Assembly: GCF_017431965.1 (NCBI RefSeq)
Contig: NZ_JAFRKB010000055.1
Location: forward strand, 1 to 51,146
Length of the DNA stretch: 51,146 nucleotides
Origin: Methanobrevibacter sp.
Lineage (GTDB): Archaea > Methanobacteriota > Methanobacteria > Methanobacteriales > Methanobacteriaceae
Direction of reading: 5' to 3'
A program made the position numbers and the translations under genes. This document shows, one piece after another, positions 8,819-18,186 of this stretch. The notes under the pieces are model-generated. The model had not been told where the DNA came from. It did no database searches and was given only the letters and a program-made list of their open reading frames with translations. Every line of letters begins with the position of its first letter. Within the stretch, counting starts at the first letter, position 1.

Positions 8819-11046
8819 GAAATAATTGCCTGTCCAAGAGACACCGATCCGTCTCCGGCACAGGTGTTTTTGTGTTGTATGAAATTATAGCCGTTGTTTT
8901 CAATATAATTTTTAACGGTGTCGGTAATGGCTTCGTTGTAGAATACGCCGCCTGTTGCTCCAATTTCTCTAATTTTCTTCTTGTCTGCTGATTGGACAGC
9001 AAGTTCTGACAATCCTTGGGCAACAGCAGTTTGGCCTGCACGTGCAATATCGGCTTTCTTTTCTCCATTTTTGTATAGTCTTACAACTTCCCTTAATATC
9101 TCTGTTGTATTTAGGGTATTGCCTTCGATAATATAGGGTATATTTAAATCGCTTGTTGAGTAATATGCGCAGGATTCAAGTTTCATTGAACATTCTCCTT
9201 CATATGTTCTTTCATCACATATATCTAAAGCAACGGCAATTGAATCAAGAACTCTTCCGGTACTTGTTGTTTTTCCAACATTAATTCCTGATTCCAATTG
9301 TTTGAATATGTTTTTGATTTCCGTTTCACCATATTTGAAATGATTTGAGTAGTTTTTAATCAAATCTTCATCTTTCAGGATGCTTGCAAGCATTCTTGCA
9401 GGATATTTGGTTGCCATATCTCCGCCAGGCATAAGTTGGCTTTCCAAGTGAGCCATTCTTTCAAAGCTTTTAATATCAGTATATAGGATTTCTCCTCCCC
9501 AGCTTGTCCCATCACTTCCAAATCCAACTCCATCAGCTGCAATTACAATCATCTCATCAATTGCACTGTCGTTGGCCAGGCTAACTGAATGTGCATGGTG
9601 GTGTTGTACAGGCAAAACGTCAGCACCATATTTTTCGGCCAGTTCATATGCCAATCGTGTTGTAAAAAAGTGGGGATGCATATCACATGCAATAACATCG
9701 AATTCATTGATTTTGGTAATTCTTTCCATATTTTCAATGGCTGTTTTTAGAAATTCCAATGTTTTGGGTTTATTAGTATTTCCGATATGCTGTGATGGAT
9801 ATACGATGTCATCCTTGGCAATTGAAAATGTAACGTCAAGTTCAGGCCCCACTGCCAGAACATTCAGGTCATTTGTTTCATAGTTGATCTTATACGGTTC
9901 AGGTGTATAACCTCTAGAACGCCTGATAAATGATAATTCGTTGTTTCTAAACCTGATTACAGAATCGTCACATCTATTTAGGATTTTACGATTATGAACT
10001 AGAGAGTAATCATTGACTCCTGTAATGATTTCCTCGTTTTGAATCATCATAGGTTCGCCGGGAATATTTGCAGAGGTCATGACATAAGTATCGATATCCC
10101 CTTCATCAAAAAGCAAATAATGCATTGGAGAGTATGGGAGCATAACTCCGATATTGTGAAGTCCCGGTGACAGTGATTCAGGGAATGGATAATTGTCGTT
10201 TTTCTTTAAGATAACAATAGGCCTTTTGTTTGAGGTTATTGTATCAATTTCCCTTTCTGACAGTTGCGCATAATTTTGAACGGATTTTAAATCCTTGCTC
10301 ATTACTGCAAATGCCTGATTTGGACGGTTCAACCTTTTTCTTAATTCTTTTATTGCATCATCATTATATGCATCAACTGCCAAGTGTGTCCCGCCAATTC
10401 CCTTAATCGCAAGAATTTTGCCATCTTTTAAGGCATCTGCACCTAACTTGATTGAATTTTCGCTATCGATTTTGTTTAATCCATCATAAAATGCCATTTG
10501 GGGTCCGCACTCTCCGCAACAGATGGCTTCCCCGTGATATCTTCTGTTAAGTGGCTGCTTATATTCAACCATACAGTCATCACATAACGGAAATTCATCC
10601 ATTGAGGTTCTTATTCTGTCATAGGGAACACTTTCAATCACAGTAAATCTAGGTCCGCAATCTGTACATGCATTGAATGGATATTTGTATCGTCTGTCTT
10701 GGGGATTTCTTATCTCATCAAGACATTTATCGCAGATTGCGATATCTGGTGGAATTACGCTGATTCCAGAGTAGGAATCTCCGCTTTCGATAATCTCAAA
10801 ACTGGAATAATCTTTAACCTCAATTCCTTCCACATTCATGGAATTTATTTTGGCGATTGGTGGCAGTTCGCGAGGCAGTCTTTCAATAAACAAATCAGTA
10901 TTTTCGCCTTCAATTATGATTTCGACTACATTTCCAAGGTTTCTAACATATCCTTTAAGATTTAGTTCGGTTGCAAGCCTGTAGACATATGGCCTAAATC
11001 CCACACCCTGAACTATTCCTTGTGTCAAAATCTTTTGGGCTTTCAT
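8806..11046 (-). CDS. hypF: Carbamoyltransferase HypF, [NiFe]-hydrogenase maturation
   Basis: Makes the thiocarboxamide on HypE from carbamoyl phosphate; this becomes the cyanide ligands of the [NiFe] hydrogenase iron. 746 residues from the chosen start. Domains: acylphosphatase (1-90, GIVQGVGFRPYVYRL), two zinc-finger pairs (CDKCLDE, CTDCGPR, CDDCMVEY, CGECGP), YrdC-like domain (about 190-370) and a Kae1-like C-terminal domain with VQHHHAHSVSLA. The reading frame extends 72 codons further upstream, but that part overlaps larB and looks unlike HypF, so I start at ATG 11046. No ribosome binding site is seen; the TATA palindrome is about 27 bp away, so the mRNA is probably leaderless. Its client here is Ehb (36.6-46.5 kb). 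Confidence 0.96.
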   Translation of the reverse strand: MKAQKILTQGIVQGVGFRPYVYRLATELNLKGYVRNLGNVVEIIIEGENTDLFIERLPRELPPIAKINSMNVEGIEVKDYSSFEIIESGDSYSGISVIPPDIAICDKCLDEIRNPQDRRYKYPFNACTDCGPRFTVIESVPYDRIRTSMDEFPLCDDCMVEYKQPLNRRYHGEAICCGECGPQMAFYDGLNKIDSENSIKLGADALKDGKILAIKGIGGTHLAVDAYNDDAIKELRKRLNRPNQAFAVMSKDLKSVQNYAQLSEREIDTITSNKRPIVILKKNDNYPFPESLSPGLHNIGVMLPYSPMHYLLFDEGDIDTYVMTSANIPGEPMMIQNEEIITGVNDYSLVHNRKILNRCDDSVIRFRNNELSFIRRSRGYTPEPYKINYETNDLNVLAVGPELDVTFSIAKDDIVYPSQHIGNTNKPKTLEFLKTAIENMERITKINEFDVIACDMHPHFFTTRLAYELAEKYGADVLPVQHHHAHSVSLANDSAIDEMIVIAADGVGFGSDGTSWGGEILYTDIKSFERMAHLESQLMPGGDMATKYPARMLASILKDEDLIKNYSNHFKYGETEIKNIFKQLESGINVGKTTSTGRVLDSIAVALDICDERTYEGECSMKLESCAYYSTSDLNIPYIIEGNTLNTTEILREVVRLYKNGEKKADIARAGQTAVAQGLSELAVQSADKKKIREIGATGGVFYNEAITDTVKNYIENNGYNFIQHKNTCAGDGSVSLGQAIISKKK

Positions 11047-11064
11047 AAATATATTATTTAAGTT

Positions 11065-11082
11065 AAATTTTATATAAAATTT
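11065..11082. promoter_or_regulatory. Bidirectional TATA palindrome for hypF and larB
   Basis: AAATTTTATATAAAATTT is a perfect 18-nt palindrome in the middle of the 52-bp gap. Its centre is about 27 bases from the hypF ATG and 25 from the larB ATG, the usual TATA-to-start distance in archaea, and neither gene has a ribosome binding site. Confidence 0.7.
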
Positions 11083-11098
11083 TATCCTAATTAATACT

Positions 11099-11872
11099 AT
11101 GAAAGATATTCTTGAAAAATTGGTAAGTGGGGAGCTTAATGTTGATGAAGCCGAAAATCTCATAAGGGCAGATAATATTCTGGAGTTTGATGAGATTGTT
11201 AGATTTGATATTAAAAGAAATGAACGTACAGGGTTTCCTGAAGCGGTCTTTTCACCAAGCAAGGATTATGAAGACTTGATTTTAATCATTAAAAAATATC
11301 TTAATAATAGCGATGAAGACTTGATAATAACCAAATTGTCCTATGAGAGGTATGAAAAAATTTTGGATGATTTGGGACAAAATTCATACATATTTGACTA
11401 TAATAAAAGGGCCCAGATTTTAATTATAAGAAAAGAGATTATTAAAAAAGATCCAATTGCAAAAATTGGGATAATAACTGCCGGAACTTCTGATATCAAC
11501 ATTGCCGAAGAGGCAAGGGTCATCGTTGAGGAAGGAGGTTGTGATGCCATAACCTCTTATGACATTGGTGTTGCAGGAATCCACAGGTTGTTTCCACAGA
11601 TTGCACATATGGTAAAGGAGGGCGTTCGAGCATTTATTGTCTGTGCGGGAATGGAAGGTGCTCTTCCTTCAGTTGTTGCAGGTCTTGTTGATGTTCCTGT
11701 AATAGGAGTGCCTACTTCGGTTGGATATGGCGTAGGTGAAGGTGGAAGAGTTGCGTTGGATGCAATGCTTCAGTCATGCGCTCCTGGAATTGCAGTTGTA
11801 AATATTGATAATGGATTCGGGGCGGGAGTATTTGCACTTACAATTGTTAATAGTGATCAACATGAATTATGA
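11099..11872 (+). CDS. larB: Nickel-pincer cofactor biosynthesis carboxylase LarB
   Basis: LarB carboxylates and hydrolyses nicotinic acid adenine dinucleotide in the first step of the nickel-pincer nucleotide pathway. 257 residues. The N-terminal part (1-120) is variable; the PurE/AIR carboxylase-like domain follows with [52 protein letters not shown] and [13 protein letters not shown]. LarC and LarE are not in this window. It is read divergently from hypF and overlaps the acetyltransferase gene by 11 bp. Confidence 0.93.
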   Translation: MKDILEKLVSGELNVDEAENLIRADNILEFDEIVRFDIKRNERTGFPEAVFSPSKDYEDLILIIKKYLNNSDEDLIITKLSYERYEKILDDLGQNSYIFDYNKRAQILIIRKEIIKKDPIAKIGIITAGTSDINIAEEARVIVEEGGCDAITSYDIGVAGIHRLFPQIAHMVKEGVRAFIVCAGMEGALPSVVAGLVDVPVIGVPTSVGYGVGEGGRVALDAMLQSCAPGIAVVNIDNGFGAGVFALTIVNSDQHEL

Positions 11873-12422
11873 AACTTTCAATCCGAAAATCCATGATGTT
11901 TCAAAAGTGGCAAAATTGGTTTATGATGTTGATTTTAGAACTTTTGACATGCTTTTTAAAAAACCGCAGAATGCAGTTAAAACAATAGAAAAGGATTTGA
12001 GGAAAGGAAAAACAGATGAATATTTCAAGGTTGTTTTGGATGATGATGGGAATATAATCGGGATATTGATAATATATACTTCCAAAACATCACATAAATT
12101 CTATTTCAAATCAATTAGACTGTTAATCGTAGATATTTTGGATCATTTTGTATTGTGCGACATTGAAAAAGGTGATTTCTATGTTGCAGAAATTGCCATT
12201 GATGAGAGTTTAAGGGGTCAAGGTTTGGGAAGAAAGGTTTTATTCGACGCTATTGATTATGCCAAATCTAAAAATTATAAACGTGTAATCTTAGATGCTG
12301 ATTTCAGAAATGATGGTGCAAAGGCGCTTTATGAAAAAATAGGATTTAATGTATTCAACAAAAAGAGATTAAAAATAGGAAGTTTTGAAAGGGGCATGAG
12401 CAATATGGAATTAATCCTTTAA
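11862..12422 (+). CDS. GNAT-family N-acetyltransferase
   Basis: 186 residues from ATG 11862; I prefer this to an earlier in-frame start because GTGAT lies at the right distance and the extra residues overlap larB. The acetyl-CoA site is clear: [19 protein letters not shown] (motif A, R/QxxGxG/A) and the C-terminal [18 protein letters not shown]. The first 80 residues resemble RimI/PhnO-type enzymes only loosely, so the substrate is unknown. Translationally coupled to larB; its 3' end overlaps the converging glycosyltransferase gene by 12 bp. Confidence 0.85.
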   Translation: MNYETFNPKIHDVSKVAKLVYDVDFRTFDMLFKKPQNAVKTIEKDLRKGKTDEYFKVVLDDDGNIIGILIIYTSKTSHKFYFKSIRLLIVDILDHFVLCDIEKGDFYVAEIAIDESLRGQGLGRKVLFDAIDYAKSKNYKRVILDADFRNDGAKALYEKIGFNVFNKKRLKIGSFERGMSNMELIL

Positions 12423-14936
12423 AGGAACTTTTTTTATCGCTTCATGAACTCTTTTGCAGTTGTTTTTATCTGTAAATACAAAAAAGTCATCAATTCTTTT
12501 TGAATATTTCTCTTTGGCCACACAATCATTTTCCAGATATTCGATTATTATATCTACCAGTTCATCTTCATCCTTGCAGACTTCTCCAAAACCCATTGTA
12601 TCATAATTAAAGTAGCTTTCCTTAATGTCAAAGTGATAGTCATTGCCATATTGATAATAAATCACTGGTTTGTGCAGATATCCAAAATCAAAAGACACTG
12701 AAGAATAATCAGTAATCATTATGGATCCATTGTTGAATAATGTTTGAAATTTTGTCTTTTCATAATCAATTGTCACATAATCGTTTTTATCATATAGTCC
12801 TATAAAATTATAAACGTTAGGGTGTGGCCTAAATATAATCTCGTAACCATATTCTTTCGCTTTTTCGATTAGTTTTTCATTATTGATTAATGAGTTGAAC
12901 CTTTTGAAATATTCAGTTTCTAGAATATATTCATTTGACTTTCCGGTAAGATCCCTTCTCCAGGAAGGCATAATAATAACCTGTTTTTTGTTTTCAATAT
13001 TTTTTAGATTATCATATCTAGGCAGACCTTTCAATTGAATGACGTTCTCTTCATAGTTGTAATGATATTTAAAGATTGATTCATATTCTTTTGTAGAACT
13101 GACTAAAAAGAAAGATAAATTGGTGGTTGATTTATTTAGCCAGGATGAAATGTTGTCTTTAAGAACTCCATGCTGCAGAAATAGGGTATTTGATTTTAAA
13201 AGTCCTGCAAAAAATGGATAACCACCCCAAAACGGATAGATTATTCCATTGTCTGGATGTGATGTGATTATGTTTTCAACAAACATTCCCAGAAATCTGT
13301 GGCGAAGTGATTTGTAAGGCAGGACCTTACCAATCTTTTTAATTTCATTATAATCCCTGTTGTTTGAGTCCAATATGAAATATCTTCTCACTCCATCATC
13401 TTTTTTCTGCGAATATTTAAAAAGATGTATGCCATTGTCATCGGATTCATCTGGGCGGTCCATATAAAACCATATTCTTTTATTTTTTAAAAATGGATAT
13501 CCAATCATGTAAGCTATTCTAAATGGAAGTGCCTTTTCAAAACCGCTTTCATGATTTTTAATCATGTTGATTTCAGATTTTAGCTCTTGCAGAATCCAAT
13601 TTAGTCCAGTTTTCTTTTTTATAATTATTTTATCATTTTCATAAACACTGAGATAATGTTTGCTTTTGGCATATCCCACACTTTTTGAAAAATTGCATGG
13701 CCTTGAAAAATCAATGTTTAGTTTGCAATTACCATGTTTGAATTCTATTTGATATGTTTCATTAGTGGATAGTGGTATTTCCGCTTTAAAGGAATAGTTC
13801 TCAACATACCTATGTCCGAGACTGTACAGATCGTTTTGAGGAAATCTGATTTTTTTTATAGGTATTTTTTCACCATTGACTAAAAGTTCAATCTCTCGTT
13901 TTGAGATATTGGAGATATTGCCCAGAATGTTTAATTTGTTATTTATTATATCGTAAATATCAATAAATACTGTGTTTAGATTTAATTTTTCCATTGCCTC
14001 ATTGTTTAACTCATCGTATTTCAGCAATAATAGAAATATCTTATAGTCATTTTCAATTAAAATATTGTTTAGGAGTATATCGTCATCAATGTATTGTGTT
14101 ATTTTTTTGAGTTCAGATAAGTCTATATCTTCTTTTGATTTTTTAATTGATGATACCCATTTAATTTGATTTAATAGGATATACTGCATGAACTTTGGAA
14201 TGCAGGATAATTTCTTTTCACTTTTTTCAATTAGGCTATTTAAATTTTCTTCGATGAATCGATTGTATTCTTTGGAGTTAAAGGTGAAATCCTCTGTAGG
14301 AAGCATTTTTTCTTCGATATTTTCCATATAGTAACTTCCATCTTTACAAACTCCCAAATGAGGATTGTTCAATAAAATTTCACTTATGAATGAAGTATAC
14401 TCATTGTAATTGTTTTTAAAATATCCAGCAATTGATTCTCTTTTAAAATATATTGCAGGATTCAACAGTTGCACGGGTTCTGGCTCTTTTATAAGGTCAT
14501 AATTCTTGCTGTCTTTAATTTTATGGTCCAAATATCTTTCTTTTCTACCATTTTTATAATAATATATTGGTATTGTTATTAAATCGGTAGTGGGATTATT
14601 TTTAATAAATTTTAAGACATTTTGCAACGTATTTTTTGAAAGATAATCATTATTTTCTAAAAAGCCAACATACTCTCCGTTAATATTTTCAAGCCCTATG
14701 TTTTTAGCTATTGGAGTGGTGTTTTGTAAAAATTTAATGTTTTCGGGATATTTGTCAAGATACTGACTACATATCTTTTCAGTATTGTCAATACTGTTGG
14801 TATCTACAATGATTACTTCAATGTTTTCTTTAAAATCAAGTGTCTGATTAATTAGTGATTCAATTGTATTTCTAATACCTGCTGCGGAATTATGTGTGGG
14901 CAATATGATTGAAAATTTAAACTCATTCAACTTCAT
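12411..14936 (-). CDS. Fusion of family 2 glycosyltransferase and CDP-glycerol glycerophosphotransferase (TagF-like)
   Basis: 841 residues. N-terminal GT-A domain (1-230): FSIILPTHNSAAGIRNTIESL, then EVIIVDTNSIDNTEKI and GEYVGFLENNDYLS, where the usual DxD is replaced by ENND. The middle (about 330-480) is a beta-rich linker of unknown role. The C-terminal domain (about 480-840) is TagB/TagF-like: LFLQHGVLKDN, QVIIMPSWRRD, IIFRPHPNVYNF and ITDYSSVSFDFGYLHKPVI, covering the catalytic histidines and nucleotide loop. It probably adds sugar and polyol-phosphate units to a surface polymer. AAAGGGGAATG gives a strong ribosome binding site. Followed upstream by the exporter genes, it forms a polymer operon. 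The donor cannot be read from sequence. Confidence 0.85.
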   Translation of the reverse strand: MKLNEFKFSIILPTHNSAAGIRNTIESLINQTLDFKENIEVIIVDTNSIDNTEKICSQYLDKYPENIKFLQNTTPIAKNIGLENINGEYVGFLENNDYLSKNTLQNVLKFIKNNPTTDLITIPIYYYKNGRKERYLDHKIKDSKNYDLIKEPEPVQLLNPAIYFKRESIAGYFKNNYNEYTSFISEILLNNPHLGVCKDGSYYMENIEEKMLPTEDFTFNSKEYNRFIEENLNSLIEKSEKKLSCIPKFMQYILLNQIKWVSSIKKSKEDIDLSELKKITQYIDDDILLNNILIENDYKIFLLLLKYDELNNEAMEKLNLNTVFIDIYDIINNKLNILGNISNISKREIELLVNGEKIPIKKIRFPQNDLYSLGHRYVENYSFKAEIPLSTNETYQIEFKHGNCKLNIDFSRPCNFSKSVGYAKSKHYLSVYENDKIIIKKKTGLNWILQELKSEINMIKNHESGFEKALPFRIAYMIGYPFLKNKRIWFYMDRPDESDDNGIHLFKYSQKKDDGVRRYFILDSNNRDYNEIKKIGKVLPYKSLRHRFLGMFVENIITSHPDNGIIYPFWGGYPFFAGLLKSNTLFLQHGVLKDNISSWLNKSTTNLSFFLVSSTKEYESIFKYHYNYEENVIQLKGLPRYDNLKNIENKKQVIIMPSWRRDLTGKSNEYILETEYFKRFNSLINNEKLIEKAKEYGYEIIFRPHPNVYNFIGLYDKNDYVTIDYEKTKFQTLFNNGSIMITDYSSVSFDFGYLHKPVIYYQYGNDYHFDIKESYFNYDTMGFGEVCKDEDELVDIIIEYLENDCVAKEKYSKRIDDFFVFTDKNNCKRVHEAIKKVPLKD

Positions 14937-14942
14937 TCCCCT

Positions 14943-15449
14943 TTAATCTTTTCCTTGTTTGTAATCTGGTTGTATTGTTTTAATTATCAAATCCAAATCG
15001 TTATTAACTTTATCTGCATTGTCAAATCCGGTCATGTTTATGCAGTAGGTATGGTTGGACGTATAAACAAAGGAACTGTACTTGGTTTCATCATTGGTTT
15101 TATAAGTAATGGTGTAAACATTTATATTGTTCACTGTCCTTGTAGAGTTAGTTATTTCATTCACATTCGAATCTTTGCTTAATGAGTTCAAATCATCTTC
15201 AAACGCTTTTAACGAAGAATCATTTTTTCCCAAATCACTAATGTTTATTCTTTCAGGAGTGTTTTTATTGTATAGTTCTGCAGTCTGTTCATTTGTTTCT
15301 CCAACTGAAAAACCGTTTGGCAGTGTTACAATTGTTTTACTAAAAGTTGTAATTGCACTTCCTACATTATTGGAGTTTGATGCAGCAAAATACATGCATC
15401 CAATCCCGATTATTAATATAATTATAATTCCAATAACTCGTTTATCCAT
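14943..15449 (-). CDS. Small membrane-anchored protein of unknown function
   Basis: 168 residues from ATG 15449, chosen because the N-terminus then becomes a clean signal-anchor (VIGIIIILIIGIGCMYFAA) and AAGGT precedes it; the longer form overlaps the upstream ABC gene. There is one cysteine within the anchor but no clear lipobox. The rest (about 135 residues) is polar and rich in Asn, Thr and Ser, with LPNGFSVGETNEQTAELYN and a strand-rich C-terminus ending IIKTIQPDYKQGKD. It faces outside. I do not recognise the family for certain; small extracellular proteins of this PsbP-like type occur in Methanobacteria. Its place between the exporter and the TagF-like gene suggests a role in the same process. 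Confidence 0.7.
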   Translation of the reverse strand: MDKRVIGIIIILIIGIGCMYFAASNSNNVGSAITTFSKTIVTLPNGFSVGETNEQTAELYNKNTPERINISDLGKNDSSLKAFEDDLNSLSKDSNVNEITNSTRTVNNINVYTITYKTNDETKYSSFVYTSNHTYCINMTGFDNADKVNNDLDLIIKTIQPDYKQGKD

Positions 15450-15462
15450 AATAAAACCTTTT

Positions 15463-16278
15463 TTATTTATTTTCACTGTGTTCAACGTAAGCGTCAACGA
15501 CTTTTTTGGTTTCTCCTTCCATCATTATCTTTCCATTTTCAATCCAGATACATCTGTCACAAATTTCTTTTATGTCTCTAAGTGAATGTGAAACGAAAAG
15601 AACTGTAGTACCATCCTTCATCATCTGCTTGAGTTTTTTGGAACTTTTCTTTTTAAATTTAATGTCTCCCACAGATAGGATTTCATCAATAATTAAAATG
15701 TCTGGATTCACTACAGTAGCTATTGAAAATCCTAATTTTGATTTCATACCGCTAGAGTAATTTTTAACAGGATAGTTGATAAATTCTCCAAGTTCGGAAA
15801 ATTCGACTATTTCATCATATTTTTCATTGATGAATTTCTCATCCATACTTAAAAATGCGCCATTCAAAAACACATTGTTTTTTCCTGTGTAGTTTTTATC
15901 GAACCCCGCGCTGAGTTCAAGCAATGGTGCAATTTTTCCGTTGAGTGTAATGGACCCTTCGGTAGGTTCATAAATTCCTGCAATAATTCTTAGCAGCGTA
16001 CTTTTTCCCGCCCCGTTGAATCCGAGGATACCCATTCTTTCGCCTTTATAAACCTTAAATGAAATGCCGTCAAGAACCCTGATTTTTCGTTTTTCCTTTT
16101 TGTTTCTTTTAATGGTTCTAATAACATATTCTTTCAGTGTATCAATCTTATCTTTCGTAACTTTGAATTCCATTACTAAATCTTTCACTTCGATTGCAAT
16201 TTCATTATCGTCTTCGGCAGGCAACACTGGCACTTCTTTTTTTCCAAAAAATATTAAAAGTCTATCAATTATTTTCAT
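15463..16278 (-). CDS. Polysaccharide/teichoic-acid exporter, ATP-binding subunit (TagH/Wzt-like)
   Basis: 271 residues from ATG 16278; a GTG at 16290 just after the permease stop is the alternative. Walker A GFNGAGKSTLLR, Q-loop region LLELSAGFDKNYTG (typical of the TagH/Wzt branch), signature SSGMKSKLGFS, Walker B DILIIDEIL and the switch His in LFVSHSL. There is no C-terminal carbohydrate-binding domain, as in TagH-type short forms. With the adjacent permease it should flip a lipid-linked polymer across the membrane. Confidence 0.92.
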   Translation of the reverse strand: MKIIDRLLIFFGKKEVPVLPAEDDNEIAIEVKDLVMEFKVTKDKIDTLKEYVIRTIKRNKKEKRKIRVLDGISFKVYKGERMGILGFNGAGKSTLLRIIAGIYEPTEGSITLNGKIAPLLELSAGFDKNYTGKNNVFLNGAFLSMDEKFINEKYDEIVEFSELGEFINYPVKNYSSGMKSKLGFSIATVVNPDILIIDEILSVGDIKFKKKSSKKLKQMMKDGTTVLFVSHSLRDIKEICDRCIWIENGKIMMEGETKKVVDAYVEHSENK

Positions 16279-16290
16279 AATATTACCCAC

Positions 16291-17058
16291 TTATATTTCT
16301 AACGATAATTTTTTATCGTATATGTTAAATAACAAAATTCCTACTCCAAATACTGTAAATGCAAATGCGGCTAAGTAATACAATGTGCCTGCTGTTGGCG
16401 GAACTCCATACATAACACATTCCCTAAAACAGGAAATTGCAGAATACACTGGATTTAATGTGAATATCATCTGAACCTGTGCAGGCACAATTTCCATCGG
16501 ATAAAATAATGCAGAAGAATACATTAAAATCAATGTGAATACGTTGTATAAGTATCCGATATCTGAGAAATAAGTGTTACAGACTGCTAGAATCAATCCT
16601 GCTCCGAATATCAATATAAATAATAATGCTATAGGTATGATTGCATATATGAGTGTAAGGTGGAATTGGGCACCTGTAATTAGCATCACTCCAAATAAGA
16701 TTACAAATGAAATCAAAAAGTTTACAAATTCATAGCAAACGGCACTTATGGAGAACATATATTTTGGAACATAAATCTTTTTCAGGATATATGCATTGCT
16801 TTTAAGTGACCTCATTGCTCCTTTTGTAGCATTATTATAAAAATCGAAGATTAATCTTCCGGAAAGGAAGTAAACAGGATAATTTTCAATAGCTCTACCG
16901 AATAACATTGAAAAGATTGCTGTAAAAACTAGCATAATCAAAAGGGGGTTCAAAAAGCTCCAAAGGATACCTAGGACAGAGTCCTTATATTTTGAAGTTA
17001 AATCCCTTTTAACCAGTTGCTTTAGCAAAAATTTCATTTCTGAGAATGTATCAAACAT
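16291..17058 (-). CDS. Polysaccharide/teichoic-acid exporter, permease subunit (ABC-2 type, TagG/Wzm-like)
   Basis: 255 residues from ATG 17058, which has GAGG at the right distance; a TTG four codons earlier is less likely. The N-terminal amphipathic region has LLKQLVKRDLTSKYKDSVLGILWSF-type residues characteristic of ABC-2 polysaccharide exporters, followed by six predicted membrane helices. The conserved YPMEIVP loop lies between helices 5 and 6. The ATPase gene begins 12 bp after its stop. Confidence 0.92.
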   Translation of the reverse strand: MFDTFSEMKFLLKQLVKRDLTSKYKDSVLGILWSFLNPLLIMLVFTAIFSMLFGRAIENYPVYFLSGRLIFDFYNNATKGAMRSLKSNAYILKKIYVPKYMFSISAVCYEFVNFLISFVILFGVMLITGAQFHLTLIYAIIPIALLFILIFGAGLILAVCNTYFSDIGYLYNVFTLILMYSSALFYPMEIVPAQVQMIFTLNPVYSAISCFRECVMYGVPPTAGTLYYLAAFAFTVFGVGILLFNIYDKKLSLEI

Positions 17059-17075
17059 ATTGTTCCTCAATTAAA

Positions 17076-17366
17076 TTATTTTCTTCTTTTTGCGAATTCA
17101 TCAAAGATTTCTTCGATTTCAATACCTTTGTAAACCAAGATCAATAAGGTGTGAAATATCAAATCTACGGATTCATATACGAGATTTTCATCATTTTTAG
17201 CTGCAAGCAGAACTTCTCCAGCTTCTTCAGCTATTTTTTCAAGAATTTTATCTTCAGCCTTTTTATCGCTATCTTGCATGATGTTTGAAGTGTATGAATC
17301 AATCGGATTGTCTCTTCTGGATTCTAAAACTTCATATACTTCACGTATTATTTTATCATCAGCCAC
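17076..17366 (-). CDS. hisE: Phosphoribosyl-ATP pyrophosphatase (histidine biosynthesis)
   Basis: Hydrolyses phosphoribosyl-ATP to phosphoribosyl-AMP, the second step of histidine synthesis. 96 residues, normal for stand-alone HisE. Motifs: [28 protein letters not shown] and [15 protein letters not shown], with the metal-binding Glu/Asp set of the MazG-like helix fold. Other his genes are not in this window. It lies 2 bp after the CBS-ParB-like gene and is probably co-transcribed with it and with gatB. Confidence 0.95.
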   Translation of the reverse strand: MADDKIIREVYEVLESRRDNPIDSYTSNIMQDSDKKAEDKILEKIAEEAGEVLLAAKNDENLVYESVDLIFHTLLILVYKGIEIEEIFDEFAKRRK

Positions 17367-17368
17367 TA

Positions 17369-18172
17369 TTAATCACCCTTTGATTCTTGGTCTTGAAGGC
17401 TTTCAGTAAGGGCGATTAATGGATGTTTATCGTCATCAATAATTTCTATATCGTCAAAGGTTTTAATTCCCGCTTTATCTGCGGTTTTTTCCATACCCAA
17501 TTTAATGTCCTGACCTAAATCAACAACATATGAATCAACAGTTTCATAGCCTCTTTGTTTTGAAGCTACTGCTCTGTGGTGACCGTCAACTAAAATCCAT
17601 CTGTCTCCAGTTTTGACTACAATTGCAGGTTCTGCCAAACCTTTTTCCAATTCATATGCTCTTCCTTCAAGCTCATCGGCATAGACTCTGTCTTGTGTAG
17701 GCCTCAATTTATCAGTTTCAACAGGCATGTGTTTTAAGGTTGTTTTAATTCCATATAGCTGTTCCATTGTTTTTTTGAAGTATTCTACTTTATTAGGTGT
17801 TGACCTTTCAATGTGGGACCTTACCATATCAGTATTTGTAATGATTCCAACTAATACTCCTTCTTTATCAACAACAGGCATTCTTGAAATTCCTCTTCTA
17901 AACATTACTCTGGAAGCATCGTTAATTGATAAATCTTGATTTGCAACAACTAACTTTGTACTCATCAAGCCTTCAACAGTGTCTGCCCATTTCTTTGACA
18001 CAATATCGAATGCGGTTATCATACCTACTAATTTATTATCCTTTACCACAGGATAACTGTTGTGACGACTTTCTCTCATTAATCTGATAACTTCTTCAGT
18101 TGTTGTATCCGGAGAAACGTTAATAACGTTTTTTGTCATATAATCTTTTACAAAAGTCTTTTTCTCAGACAT
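17369..18172 (-). CDS. CBS-pair and ParB-like nuclease-domain protein
   Basis: 267 residues. Two CBS domains fill residues 8-125 ([21 protein letters not shown], then [18 protein letters not shown]), the module that senses adenine nucleotides or SAM. Residues 155-235 form a ParB/Srx-like domain with [33 protein letters not shown] and [17 protein letters not shown]; the DGHHR motif is the phosphate-binding signature of that fold. A GGAGAG ribosome binding site precedes ATG 18172. Related proteins occur in Methanobacteria, but I know of no proven function. It may be an energy-sensing nucleotide hydrolase or kinase. Confidence 0.85.
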   Translation of the reverse strand: MSEKKTFVKDYMTKNVINVSPDTTTEEVIRLMRESRHNSYPVVKDNKLVGMITAFDIVSKKWADTVEGLMSTKLVVANQDLSINDASRVMFRRGISRMPVVDKEGVLVGIITNTDMVRSHIERSTPNKVEYFKKTMEQLYGIKTTLKHMPVETDKLRPTQDRVYADELEGRAYELEKGLAEPAIVVKTGDRWILVDGHHRAVASKQRGYETVDSYVVDLGQDIKLGMEKTADKAGIKTFDDIEIIDDDKHPLIALTESLQDQESKGD

Positions 18173-18186
18173 GTTTCTCTCTCCGT

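Noticed and set aside
11047..11262. N-terminal extension of hypF by 72 codons
   Set aside because: It overlaps larB and the divergent promoter, and the HypF family begins at the acylphosphatase domain at ATG 11046.
15127..15585. Plus-strand open frame of 152 codons opposite the ABC ATPase and anchored-protein genes
   Set aside because: It is a shadow of two minus-strand genes with clear families or signals.
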